Origin: Chondrus crispus
Lineage: Eukaryota; Rhodophyta; Florideophyceae; Gigartinales; Gigartinaceae
NCBI RefSeq assembly: GCF_000350225.1
Contig: NW_005179105.1
Span: 21,799-85,798, forward strand
Direction of reading: 5' to 3'
DNA: 64,000 nt
Positions 10,185 through 21,108 of this stretch are shown here, one piece after another. The notes under the pieces are model-generated. The model saw nothing but the letters and a program-made list of their open reading frames with translations. It was not told the origin of the DNA and made no database searches. Position 1 is the first letter of the stretch. Each line of letters opens with the position of its first letter. The translations under genes were made by a program, and so were the position numbers.

Positions 10185-11447
10185 TATTGAAAATGTGCGA
10201 CCACATGCTGTTATCTGAAAAGGTCAAAATCGAGTGACACGTGTACATGACTGCACGGTCCGGGCGCTCTTACCCATATCACGACATGACACATGTACAA
10301 TCCCAGATTTTGGGGTTCCGGGGACGAAAGTGGCCTCTCGGAGGGTCATGCAAATTTGCATAGTTTTGCCAAGTGGAACCTTGGCCCGTAGCACTATAGA
10401 CTACACAGGAAATACTGCAATTCTATTGGCCCTCAGGTCTAATGCTGCAAATCTATTGGTCGAGCGTTGTCCACGTGTGCGTCATTGGCCTTGTGATGTA
10501 CTTTAAATGGCCTGTATATGCCATAATTACGTTGTTTTGGGGGTTTCAAGTGGTTTGCCATGGTTGTAATGGGTAATTGCATGGGGCCCCCGGGCGGGAC
10601 ACATGTATCCCGTGTACACATGTACACGTCGCCAGGTGGATTCGTGTACGTACACATGTACACGCATCCAGGTGTATGCACATGAGGGTTTACAGTTTTA
10701 CAGTGTCAGACTGTTTGCGATCCTGCGCGTGTCCGAGTACAGTACATGTGAATCAAAAGTACAACAAGTACTTGTCGCGAGAGGAATACAGTTGTGCGAT
10801 TATTCTGTGTACGAGTCACGCTGTATGCGAGTCTTGCGTGAGCACGCGCCGTTGCACTGTGCTCTCGTCATGGTGCGCCGTTGGATGCAAGTTCATGACA
10901 GTACTCGTGTGATTTACATGTATTCTCATGTGAGTTGTGTAGAAAGTCTGGATGCACATGTTATAACTTGCCATAATTATCTGACAGTGCTTGGCGAAAT
11001 TAGTAAGGTGAGAAACAAGGATACGTATGGCGATTGTGATATGAAAGACGTTTGCGTTGTTGGAAATAGACAAGTGCCAAGTTGTTCGTTGCACAACAAT
11101 GAAGTCTGGCATGACTGGATGCAGATTAGTAAGGTGTGAAACAGTTGCATGCATAGGGCCATGGTTTACAGTCATTTAGAATGTGTAGAAATAGTTGTGA
11201 GCTAATAGTTACGAATCGATTCGTAAGGTGGAAATCGAACAGTATGGTCGGGCCACAAGAGGACCGCGCTTGGTCGCGCATAGTAGAGTATGGTTTACTG
11301 GGAGTCGGAGTAGAGCGATAGTGTAGCACTCGAAGTGTATAAGTATCGCAGGAAAACGGCTTCAAAGTAAACCTCGGCACCAACTCCTTCACTCACACAC
11401 ATCAACCTGCCTTCCTTCTTTCCCTTGCCCCTCCGAACCTACCATTA
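10185..11447 (+). mobile_element. Copia A2 5' LTR (1263 bp)
   Basis: Complete LTR inserted into the C gag region, directly followed by PBS. Sequence is close to the A1 3' LTR. Confidence 0.95.
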
Positions 11448-11464
11448 GGTTATGGGCCCAGTCC
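11448..11464 (+). other. Primer binding site of Copia A2
   Basis: GGTTATGGGCCCAGTCC, identical to the A1 site and again of the half-tRNA(iMet) type. Confidence 0.8.
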
Positions 11465-11824
11465 CTCGCTGTCGTTTCACTGCATGAGTCTGTCGTTCTC
11501 GTTCCGTTGTTTCTGCCGTCGTTGTCGCTGTCGTTTTCGCTGCCGTTTCTCGTCGTTCTTTCCGCTGGTCTTCTCGCTGTCGTTGTCGCTCTCGTTCTTG
11601 TCGTCGTTCTTGGTTTTGGTTTTCGCTGCTGCTGTCGTTCTTGCTCTCTTGTGTGAATTGGTTTTGGTCATCGCCCCCGCTGTCTTCGTTGTCTTCGTTC
11701 TTGGTTTGGCTTTTGTTCTTGCTGTGGATCTTGCTGCTGTCTCTGTCTTTGGTCTTCGTCTTCGTTTCCGCTCCCGCTACCGCCGTCGTCGTCAATCTCG
11801 CATTTGGTTTTTCTTCGTTCTCTC

Positions 11825-12496
11825 ATGCAAAGTAAGTTTTGAGTTTCTTTCCATTTCCTACACATCTAAGTGATTGTCTTTGCACGTTTTGGTGGTTCTT
11901 AAGAGCAATAATTCCAAAATCTGTTACTGACGATTATCTTCATATTCCTTATTGTGAATACCTGTTTTTACGGGGTTGTGTTAGATCTGGAATTAGTACC
12001 GGTGCGCTCTGCGCCTGGGAAGCTGGTCACCGGTCGAACGGTTCGGACATCGGAGGTCGTATCCGTTGAGGTGCTTGAGCCTGAGGATCAACCTTCACCT
12101 CGGCTCGCGCTTCCGGGTCCGTCCTCGAGTTGCGCACCATATAGGATTCCTCGTATTCCGCGCTCTGTTCCCGCACCAATAAAGAGAACTACGCATCGAC
12201 TTTCTGCTCGGAAAGCGGCTGTTCTCGCGGATAAGCAGTTCAAGCGTGAGCGCAAGAGGAATCGTAAGGTGTGCCCGCGGTATAAGCGGTATTGTAAAGT
12301 GTGCGGCGTTAGTGGCAATAGTGCGAAGGCCTTTTACGACCACATTCAGTCTAGGTCTCATCGCATTCAAGTTGCCAACGCTAAGGAGACTCCGCGTTGT
12401 ATCCCTTGCAATCGCGTCTTTGAGTCTCACGGGCACCTGAAGTGCCACGAGAACGGTGCCGCACACTTAAAGGTAGTTTGTGAACAGAATAGTTAG
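11825..12496 (+). CDS. Accessory two-zinc-finger protein in the leader of Copia A2 (predicted spliced)
   Basis: Second copy of the leader gene: exon ATGCAAA (11825-11831), intron 11832-11984 (GTAAGT...TTAG, 153 bp), exon 2 11985-12496. 172 residues, differing from the A1 protein by few substitutions (for example SSSCAP for SSSSAP). Both C-x2-C-x12-H-x5-H fingers and the basic stretch before them are kept. Unspliced, the frame would have to start at a GTG or upstream without ATG. Preservation of the frame in two copies, while gag and pol have decayed in A1, suggests recent function. Confidence 0.65.
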
Positions 12497-12668
12497 GGAT
12501 TTCTTCCAAATAAATTCACATATCTGTTCGCAAATTTCTCCTAGTGCAACTTCATAGTAATCATATCGAATTTCTTAGACGGGTGGGCTTGCCATTGTGT
12601 TGACTATCGGTTAACGGCTTGGGATCCCCGAACGGATTTTCGAATACTTGAAGTTTATTTGCACTAAA

Positions 12669-15311
12669 ATGGAAGATCAAGGAGGAGGAGGATCCATCAG
12701 AATCGACAAACTGACGGACTCCAACTTCTACGTGTGGAAGCAGAAAATACAACTTCTGCTTGCTCTACGTGATGTTGACCAATACATCGTTGAGGGAAGA
12801 GTTCCAAGTGAGGAACGCGCGGAAGAGCGTAAGAAGTGGATCAGAGGTGACAGTAAAGCTAAAGCACTGATTGGTCTCTCCCTATCAGATGAGCATCTTG
12901 AGCATGTACGTGATGTTGATACTGCTCATGAGATGTGGGAAGCTATTGTCAACGTGTTTGAGAGGCACACTTTGCTGAACAAACTAGCTGCACGTCGTGA
13001 GTTCTACACTGTGAAGATGCTTTCCGGTGAAAAGGTGCTTGCATACATCAATCGTGTCAAGCAGCTGGCAGCCATCCTCAAGTCAATGAGCGTAAACATC
13101 GATGACAAGGAGATGGCCATGGCAGTGCTCAACGGTCTGCCTGCCCGTTTCGAGGCTCTCATCGTTGCACTTGATGCTCTCGGTAATGAGGAAAAGATAT
13201 TCAGTTTGGACTTTGTGAAAAGTCGTCTGCTGCAGGAAGAGCAACGAGCAAACATGAAGTCTAGCTCCTCACAGACATCGGCTCTGGTTAATCGTGCCCC
13301 GAACAATCGGGACATAAACGATTACAAATGCACGAACTGCGGTCATACAGGCCATACGGCAACCCGCTGCTGGGGAAAGGATTTGAATGGGCGTCGCCCG
13401 GCTCCTCCTAGCACATATAAACCGCGTATGTCTCAGCGGAAACAATCTGCATTTGTCACACAGAAACCTGATCCCGACATGGTGGTAAACAGCGTCGACT
13501 TCACATGTCTGATGTCGAAAGCTTCGCACACGAACGATATGGAGATGTTGCCTTCGTGGCTCGTAGATTCAGCTTGTACAGCTCATATTACATATGACCG
13601 ATCTCTGTTTGCAACGTATGAGCCACTTGAATCCGCCTCTGTTCAGATGGGAACCAAGGCTAGTGCAAAGGTTGCCGGCCGTGGTGACGTTCACTTGAAG
13701 TTAAATGTGAATGGCCGCATCGAACCGTGCAAGTTGACGGATGTATTGCACGTTCCGGACTTTGCGTTCTCTCTGCTCTCTGTCAGTCGAATGACTGAAC
13801 TTGGACTAAAAGTTGGGTTCGAAAATGGAAAATGCATGATCAGACGAGGCTCAACTGTAGTGGCGACTGCCACATTGGTTGGAGAACTTTACGTTCTCGA
13901 CATCGTCAGTGACATCGGATCTGCACATGCTGCCACCCTGCAAACGTGGCATGAGCGCTTTGCACATGTGCATTCTCAAGGTATTGCTTCGATGATTCGT
14001 GACAATGTGGTAAGTGGAGTCAAACTACTTGGTAATGAGGCTAACAAAATCAACAATACTGACAATGATTGCATCTCTGAAAAATGTTCTGCGTGCGTCT
14101 ACGGCAAAGCCACTCGATCTGTGATCCCAAAAGAGCGGTCCTCGAGGCGGGCATACTTCTGTCTAGACTTAGTTCACTCTGATGTTTGTGGCCCCTTAGA
14201 GGTGCAGTCCATTGGTGGTGCCAAGTACTTCATTACCTTCATAGATGATCACTCAAACTGGTCAGTAGTGTACCCTATGCACCATAAATCAGAAGCATTT
14301 GAACGATACAAAATGTTTGCACAACTTGCTCAGACTCACACTGGTCGCAAGATCAAAGTGCTTCGCACCGATCGAGGTGGGTATCTGTCTACGGAGTTTA
14401 AGTCTTTTCTGATTGCAAATGGTACTCAGCATCAAATGACGACCGCGTACACACCGGAGCAAAATGGCGTCGCCGAACGACTGAACAGAACTTTGGTAAA
14501 CTTGGTGCGCTCCATGCTAGCGCACAAGAAAGTTACAAAGGGGTTCTGGGCAGAAGCACTTGCCAATGCAGTGTACGTTCGAAATCGAGTCACGTCACGT
14601 GCCATTCCCCCCAAGATGACCCCATACCACTTATGGATGAAATCTGTGCCAAATGTTGGTCATTTGCGTGTTTTCGGTTCAAAGTGTTGGTATACATTAC
14701 CAAAACACAACATCCAGAAACTTGACGCCCGTGCAAAGGAGGCAATGTTTCTGGGGTATGCTGAAAATACGAAAGCTTACAAGTTGTGGGATGGTGATTT
14801 GCACAAAGTGATCGTATCCAGAGATGTTACTTTTGACGAGTCCACGGGAGGCAGATCTGGTGAACCGATGGATACAAACGAGGAGGCTACAACTGATGAT
14901 GACACAATCAACTTGAACATCGATGAGGAAGTTGCAGAAAATGATGCAGTGGCATCAGAAGCATCATCGCCGGATGAACAACAAGACTCTGATGAATCCT
15001 CCAACTCCTCCCCAACTGCAGGGGAGGACGAAACTACCGAAACAGTTGAGCAACACGTAGTTGAGGAAGAAACTATTGATCCGCCAACTAATCTCCGTCG
15101 GTCCACTCGCGTTCGCAAAACGCCTGGGGCGTGGTGGGCAGCAGCTCTGGTGACTGCTGGACTCCTTAGCCACGCCCATGTGATAACGGAAATCCCAAAC
15201 TCGTACAAGCAAGCTATGGATTCTCCAAAAGCTCGCTTCTGGCAGAAGGGCATCGACAAAGAACTTGCTTCACAACACAAAAACAAAACATGGACACTTG
15301 TTCCAAGATAA
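12669..15311 (+). CDS. Copia A2 gag-protease-integrase polyprotein
   Basis: 880 codons from ATG 12669 to TAA 15309-15311. Approximate residues: copia gag 1-190, CCHC knuckle near 221, protease near 298 with DSACTAHIT (DSA instead of DSG), pre-integrase region near 425, integrase with D near 505, D near 567 and E near 601, acidic/Ser linker 725-800, then the short segment leading into RT. Gag is complete, unlike A1. The TAA arises from the loss of CTC from AGATCTCAA, as in A1. The same single-residue loss in GGEY as A1 shortens the D-E spacing to 34. The reading frame is otherwise intact over 2.6 kb, so the stop may be tolerated, read through, or complemented in trans. Confidence 0.93.
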   Translation: MEDQGGGGSIRIDKLTDSNFYVWKQKIQLLLALRDVDQYIVEGRVPSEERAEERKKWIRGDSKAKALIGLSLSDEHLEHVRDVDTAHEMWEAIVNVFERHTLLNKLAARREFYTVKMLSGEKVLAYINRVKQLAAILKSMSVNIDDKEMAMAVLNGLPARFEALIVALDALGNEEKIFSLDFVKSRLLQEEQRANMKSSSSQTSALVNRAPNNRDINDYKCTNCGHTGHTATRCWGKDLNGRRPAPPSTYKPRMSQRKQSAFVTQKPDPDMVVNSVDFTCLMSKASHTNDMEMLPSWLVDSACTAHITYDRSLFATYEPLESASVQMGTKASAKVAGRGDVHLKLNVNGRIEPCKLTDVLHVPDFAFSLLSVSRMTELGLKVGFENGKCMIRRGSTVVATATLVGELYVLDIVSDIGSAHAATLQTWHERFAHVHSQGIASMIRDNVVSGVKLLGNEANKINNTDNDCISEKCSACVYGKATRSVIPKERSSRRAYFCLDLVHSDVCGPLEVQSIGGAKYFITFIDDHSNWSVVYPMHHKSEAFERYKMFAQLAQTHTGRKIKVLRTDRGGYLSTEFKSFLIANGTQHQMTTAYTPEQNGVAERLNRTLVNLVRSMLAHKKVTKGFWAEALANAVYVRNRVTSRAIPPKMTPYHLWMKSVPNVGHLRVFGSKCWYTLPKHNIQKLDARAKEAMFLGYAENTKAYKLWDGDLHKVIVSRDVTFDESTGGRSGEPMDTNEEATTDDDTINLNIDEEVAENDAVASEASSPDEQQDSDESSNSSPTAGEDETTETVEQHVVEEETIDPPTNLRRSTRVRKTPGAWWAAALVTAGLLSHAHVITEIPNSYKQAMDSPKARFWQKGIDKELASQHKNKTWTLVPR

Positions 15312-16261
15312 GCATCAAACGTCCTGACGTCCAGGTGGGTTTTCGGAGTGAAGCAACTTCCTGACGAGTCCGGAAAATTGGTCGAAACTGCAAAGGGACG
15401 TCTTGTGGCACGAGGCTTCCAACAAGTAGAAGGCATCGATTACACTGAAACTTTCGCCCCTGTCATCAAGTTCACAACTATCCGTCTGCTGCTGGCACTG
15501 GTTGCGCACTTTGACCTTGAGCTGCATCAGATGGACGTGGTGACTGCCTTCCTCAACGGTGACCTTCACGAAGAAATCTACATGGAGCAACCTGAAGGAT
15601 GCATCGACAAAGTCAAACCTGATTCGGTGTGTAAACTTCTGAAAGCAATCTATGGTCTTAAGCAAGCCCATCGCCAATGGCATAGTAAGATCGATGAGTT
15701 TCTGATCGCTGAACTTGGTTTCAACACTACACGCAGCGACCCATGTCTTTACATTCGACGTCAAGGCAATGTCATCATGATTATCGCGTTGTACGTGGAC
15801 GATCTGCTGCTAGCTGGAAGTGACTTGGAGGCCATATTATGGATGAAAAATGAACTCAACAAACGATTCGATATGAAAGACCTTGGCGAGGCGAAGACTT
15901 GTATTGGTCTAGAGATCGACCGTATACGTTCTAAACACGTCCTGACCGTCACGCAGTCGAAGTATGCCCAAGCAGTACTGAAACGGTTCAAAATGTCGGC
16001 ATGCAATCCTTGCGTTACTCCGATGGAACAGTCTCGACATGTCACAATGCAAGTGGCCGAAACTGGCACTGATGACAACCCATGCTTTGAACCATATCGT
16101 CAGGCCATTGGATGTGTAATGTTCCTAATGGTCGGGACCCGCCCCGATATTGCGTATGCCATTGGAAAGTTATCTCAACACTGTGCCGACCCTCACGAGT
16201 CGCATTGGACAGGTGTGAAACGTGTTTTGAGATACTTGCGTGGGTCCCAGCATCTTGGAAT
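15312..16261 (+). pseudogene. Copia A2 reverse transcriptase, interrupted by B
   Basis: Same frame as gag-integrase beyond the TAA. Contains the RT with YVDDLLLAGSD and continues to LRGSQHLGI, where B enters at its target GGAAT (16257-16261). The RNase H part resumes at 23061 after the duplicated GGAAT. Confidence 0.93.
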
Positions 16262-17000
16262 TATAGAAAGGTCAGCGGGGCAGAGGGAAGAAGGATGGTT
16301 GAAGGTTGCTGGTGGTTGACGGGAAAAGAAGTTGATGCCATTTTACTCTTGGTCGCCAACTATTGGCGCTACTTATACTCTTCGAACTACATACAATACG
16401 AGCCATTAGGGCTGGTCACGTGACTCTCCTTCTTGCACTGGTTGATAATCAAGTGACTCTCCCTGTTGCACTCTCGGTTGATAATCAAGTGACTCTCCTA
16501 CTTCCAATCTCGGTTGATAATCAAATGACTCTCCTTCTGGCACTCTCGGTTGATAATCAAGTGACTCTCCTACTTCCACTCTCCGTTGATAATCAAATGA
16601 CTCTCCTTCTTGCACTCTCTCTTGCTAATAATTTGGGACCGTTTGAGGGTCAATAATATCTGAATGTACTGTACTGTAGATTACAGATTTTACACTACGA
16701 TTAATAACCACTGTGGCACATACGTCATACGTGTCACACACGTGTCAAATCGAGAAAAATGAAACATGTTCAGAATGTACTGTAGAGTGCCACGAGGTAC
16801 ATAACTTACACGTGTCAACACCAAAATTGAAACATGCTCGGAAATGATAGGAAAGTGCAACCGTGTACAAATATGACACGTGTCCATCTTGAAGACCAAA
16901 CATCCTGAGAATGCTCTTGGAAGCATTTTAGGTTTCGTCGACGTACACGTGTAATATCTGTCAGGCTTGGAGCTTAGCATGTGGTCGAAGATTTCCAACA
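16262..17000 (-). mobile_element. Copia B 3' LTR (739 bp, minus strand)
   Basis: On the minus strand it begins TGTTGGAAATC after the purine tract GAGGGGGAG and ends CCTTTCTATA. It contains a 36-bp tandem repeat, five CACGTG cores and TATAAGTA (minus, 16370-16377). It differs from the 5' LTR at about four positions (about 0.5%), so B is the youngest insertion. Target duplication GGAAT on both sides. Confidence 0.95.
16430..16625. repeat. 36-bp tandem repeats inside the Copia B LTR
   Basis: About five units of the form TTGATAATCAAGTGACTCTC plus a variable tail. Each carries the palindrome TTGATAATCAA. The array recurs in the other B LTR at about 22485-22680. Confidence 0.85.
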
Positions 17001-17011
17001 CTCCCCCTCGA

Positions 17012-18376
17012 TCACATGCTTTTACTGGACACTGCAAGCCCCAGAAGTTCTACAAACTTCTGGAATAGAATTCGCCCAAGTGCTTTGGTTAAGATATCGG
17101 CAGGCATCGAAGTGGTCGGACAATGGGACAAATACACAATGTTTCTCTTATTAGCATCTCGTACGTAGTGGTATTTTACATCAACATGTTTGTTGCGACG
17201 GTTGATCGATTCATTCCGTGCAAACGAAATCGTCCCTGCATTGTCACACCCCATCATGATGGTGGGATCAGAATCAAGTCCGAGGACATCAGCAACAACT
17301 TGACGCAACCAGGTCGCCTCCTTACACGCTTCACATAGTGCAATGTACTCAGCTTCACACGTCGAAGTCGCAACCACAGTCTGTTTCCGGGAACTCCAAC
17401 TGATAGCTCCACCACAGAACTTGAAAACATATCCGCTCGTCGACTTGCGAGAGTCTGAACAACCGGCCCAGTCAGCATCACTGAAACCGAGCAACTCCGG
17501 CGATTTGGATTTATTGTCAAACACGATTCCTAAGTTTCGAGTCCCTTGCACGTATCGCATTACTCGTTTTACACCTGCCCAGTGTGACTCACATGGGTTG
17601 GCAGAATGTTGGGAAAGCTTTCCAATGGCGTATGCCAAGTCTGGACGAGTGCCAAACATCAAGTACATAAGGCAACCGACTGCCTCACGATACGGTGCCT
17701 TTGTTTCGGAGTCGTTTTCGATAGAATTCGTGGTTTTGCGACCTTGTTCCATTGGAGTCAGAGAAGGGTTACAAGTCGACATTTTAAAACGGTCAAGCAC
17801 ATTTAATGCATACTTAGTTTGAGTGAGACTCAATGTCTTGATAGTGCGATCTCTTTGAATCTCAAGACCAATGCAGACTTTTGCCTCACTAAGGTCTTTC
17901 ATCTCAAACCGTTTGTTAAGCTCCCCCTTCATCCATTTGATGGCATGGATATCACTACCAGCGAGTAACAAGTCATCGACATAAAGTGCAATTAGCATGA
18001 TAGTGTTACCAATGCGTTTAATGTAGAGGCACGGATCACTACGTGAAGTCTCAAATCCCAATTCACCGAGTAAGAAATCATCCACTTTGGTATGCCATTG
18101 ACGAGGTGCTTGTTTAAGACCGTAAAGTGCTTTCAAAAGTTTACACACATGATCACTTTTGCTTTTGTCAACGCAGCCTTCGGGTTGCTCCATGTAGATG
18201 TCTTCATCCAAGTCGCCATTCAAAAACGCAGTCACGACATCCATCTGATGAAGTTCAAGGTCGTAATGAGCAACTAAGGCAAGAAGTAGACGAATAGTCG
18301 TAAACTTTATGACAGGGGCATATGTCTCAGTATAGTCAAGACCCTGCACTTGCTGGAATCCACGGGCAACAAGTCT
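17012..18376 (-). CDS. Copia B reverse transcriptase-RNase H
   Basis: RVT_2 (YVDDLLLAGSD) and copia RNase H (SDADWAGCSDSRKSTSGY, STCEAEYIAL, DNAGTISF, PADILTKALGR) are intact to TGA at 17012. The frame differs by one base from the upstream gag-integrase ORF. Around 18377-18383 one G seems missing, so that QKARLVARGF reads across two frames. Either this is a simple 1-bp deletion or a recoding site; no classical slippery heptamer is obvious. Confidence 0.92.
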   Translation of the reverse strand, partial: RLVARGFQQVQGLDYTETYAPVIKFTTIRLLLALVAHYDLELHQMDVVTAFLNGDLDEDIYMEQPEGCVDKSKSDHVCKLLKALYGLKQAPRQWHTKVDDFLLGELGFETSRSDPCLYIKRIGNTIMLIALYVDDLLLAGSDIHAIKWMKGELNKRFEMKDLSEAKVCIGLEIQRDRTIKTLSLTQTKYALNVLDRFKMSTCNPSLTPMEQGRKTTNSIENDSETKAPYREAVGCLMYLMFGTRPDLAYAIGKLSQHSANPCESHWAGVKRVMRYVQGTRNLGIVFDNKSKSPELLGFSDADWAGCSDSRKSTSGYVFKFCGGAISWSSRKQTVVATSTCEAEYIALCEACKEATWLRQVVADVLGLDSDPTIMMGCDNAGTISFARNESINRRNKHVDVKYHYVRDANKRNIVYLSHCPTTSMPADILTKALGRILFQKFVELLGLAVSSKSM

Positions 18377-21108
18377 GGCTTTTGCACTTCAACTATATTG
18401 CCATTTGCATCAGGCAGCTGCTTGACATTGAAAACCCATCGAGATGTCAAGATGTTTGACGCCTCAGATCGAGGAACAAGTTTCCAGGTCTGATTCTTAG
18501 TCTGTGATGCAAGTTCTTTGTCAATGCCGGTTTGCCAAAATACAGCTCTAGGACCGTGGGTTGCTTGTTTGAAAGTCTTGGGACCTTCAATAGCGACATG
18601 CGCATGTGAAAGAAGAGCAGCTGCAAAGTTGCTCCTCCACCATGATCCGGGAGGTCTACTGATTCGAGACGATCTTCGTACAGCTGGAGTCGGAGTTGGA
18701 GGGGTGACATTCGGAGTTTCGACGGGAGGTGATACATCATCTTCATCATTCTCACCTACAGAGTGAGTGTCCTCGTTTTCAATAACCTCCCCTGAAATTT
18801 CATCCTCTTCCGACCCAACCTCATTAGCATTTGGGGTATCGGCTTCATTCTCATTGTCGCCACCGAGCAATACAACGCCAACGTCAGAGCTGATTGAATC
18901 TTTTTCATGTGCAGGAATGTCATGCATCCCACATGTCGATTCATCAAACTTGGCATCTCGTGAAACAACAACTTTACTCAACTCTCCGTCCCAAAGTTTG
19001 TATGCTTTACTGCATTGCGAATAACCGAGAAACATCGCTTCACGCGCTCGCAAGTCAAGCTTACGGAGCTCTAATTTCGGTAATGTATACCAACACTTTG
19101 ACCCAAATACTCGCAAATGGCCAACATTTGGAGTTGACTTCATCCAAATGTGATGGGGAGTCGTGTTAACTGGCAAAGCCCGTGAGGTAACTCGATTGCG
19201 TACATATACTGCAGTGGCAAGAGCCTCTGCCCAGAATCGTTTACTGACCTGTTTATGAGAAAGCATGGAACGGACAAGATCAATCAAGGTTCGATTTAAA
19301 CGTTCAGCAACACCGTTTTGTTCAGGTGTGTAGGCAGTGGTGAGCTGGTGCTGTGTACCGTTTGAATCCAAATATGACTTGAATTCTGTCGACAAGTACT
19401 CTCCCCCTCGATCAGTGCGAAGCACCTTCACTTTGCGACCAGTGTGCGTTTGGACAAACTGTTCATACAACTTGTATTTTGCAAAGGCCTCAGATTTATT
19501 TCGCATCGTGTACACAACAACCCAGTTCGAGTGATCATCTACAAATGTAATGAAGTATCTCGAACCACCAATGGACTGTACTTCGAGCGGACCGCAAACG
19601 TCAGAATGTACCAAGTCAAGACAGTTCTGTGCTCGAGACGATGATCGCTGTTTCGGGATTACTGATCGCGTTGCTTTGCCGAACACACACGCAGGACAAA
19701 CGAGAGAGTGATTGTCAGACTTTCGATTCATTGCTCTGATCACATCGCTTTGACGAACATTGATGCCACTTACCACATTATTGTGAATCATTGATGCGAT
19801 TCCTTGTACGTTAACATGGGCCATTCGTTCATGTAGCGTCTGCAAGGTAACTACGTGAGCAGAGAAAGTTTCATTCATGACATCAAGTATGAATAAATCC
19901 CCAACTTGACTAGCTGTGGCAACTAGAGTTGGTCCTGCAGTAACGATGCATTTGTCTTTTTCAAATGACACTTGCAAGCCCTTCGAAACCATTTGGCTAA
20001 CAGACAGAAGCGAGTATCCGAAATCAGGGACATGCAAAACGTTGGACAATTTGCAAGGATGTGGACTACCATTGACGTTCAACATGAATTCTACCTCACC
20101 ACGACCAGCGACATTGGCTCTAGCCTTCGTGCCCATCTCGACTGATCCAGATTGCATCTGTTCATAAGTAACGAACAAAGAGCGATCAAATGTAATGTGG
20201 GCACTGCAACCGGAATCCACAAGCCATGACCCTGCGTTCACTGCCTTCTTTTCGGGAGAAGAAGTCGAAAGCAGGCATGTAAAGTCGCTTTCAGCAAAGG
20301 CAGCAGTAGAAGTTTCATCTCGAGATACGAATGCACTTGGCTTCATGCCGGGGTTGCGGGACCGGAACCCGTCTGGCGGTGCTGGTCGGCGCCCATTCAC
20401 ATCCTTGCCCCAGCAACGTGCTGCGGTGTGTCCATGTCGATTACAGTTCGTACATCTCATATCACGTCGAATAGGCATGCGATTGACAAGTGCAGGTGCG
20501 TGGGGTGAAGTAGTAGAAGCGGTCTTCATGCTCTCTCGTTGTTCCTCTTGCAGCAGATGACTCTTCACAAAATCGAGTCCAAACACTTTATCCTCATTGC
20601 CAAGTGCGTCAAGTGCAACAATCAAGTTATCGAATCGTGGAGGCAAGCCATTCAACACAGCCATTGCAATTTCTTTATCGTCAATCTCAACACTCATTGA
20701 CTGCAATCTGGCAGCAAGTTGCTTCACACGATTGATGAACACGAGCACTTTCTCGGATGGGAGCATGGATACAGTGTAAAAGTCGCGACGGGCGGAAAGT
20801 TTGTTGAGCAAAGTGTGACGCTCAAACACATTCAGAATCGCCTCCCATGTCTCTTTCGCACTGCTACACCCTCGCACATGTTGCAAGTAGTCATCAGAAA
20901 GTGTGAGTCCGATGACTGCCTTTGCTTTCGCATCACCACGAATCCACTTCCTGCGATCATCTGAGGTCGCATTTTCCGATATATCATCAAAAACGTATTG
21001 ATCGACATCTCGGAGAGCACGCAGTAGCTCGATTTTCTGCTTCCAGATGTAAAAGTTAGATGCGGTCAGTTTCTCGATTCTGACCGATCCAGAGCTTTGG
21101 TCATCCAT
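18370..21108 (-). CDS. Copia B gag-protease-integrase polyprotein
   Basis: ATG 21108 (MDDQSSGSVRIEKL) aligns with the A start. Gag is full length. The CCHC knuckle is CTNCNRHGHTAARC. Protease has the normal DSG (LVDSGCSAHIT). Integrase has HSDVCGPL, LRTDRGGEYLS and NGVAERLN with the standard D-35-E spacing. The linker is acidic and Ser/Thr/Pro-rich. The frame runs off at 18307 after the 1-bp shift near 18380. B thus has the catalytic residues that family A has lost, and apart from the shift it looks close to autonomous. Confidence 0.93.

Noticed and set aside
16430..16625. 36-bp repeats as a CRISPR-like array
   Set aside because: Units are contiguous with no unique spacers, lie inside LTRs and recur in both LTRs of B.
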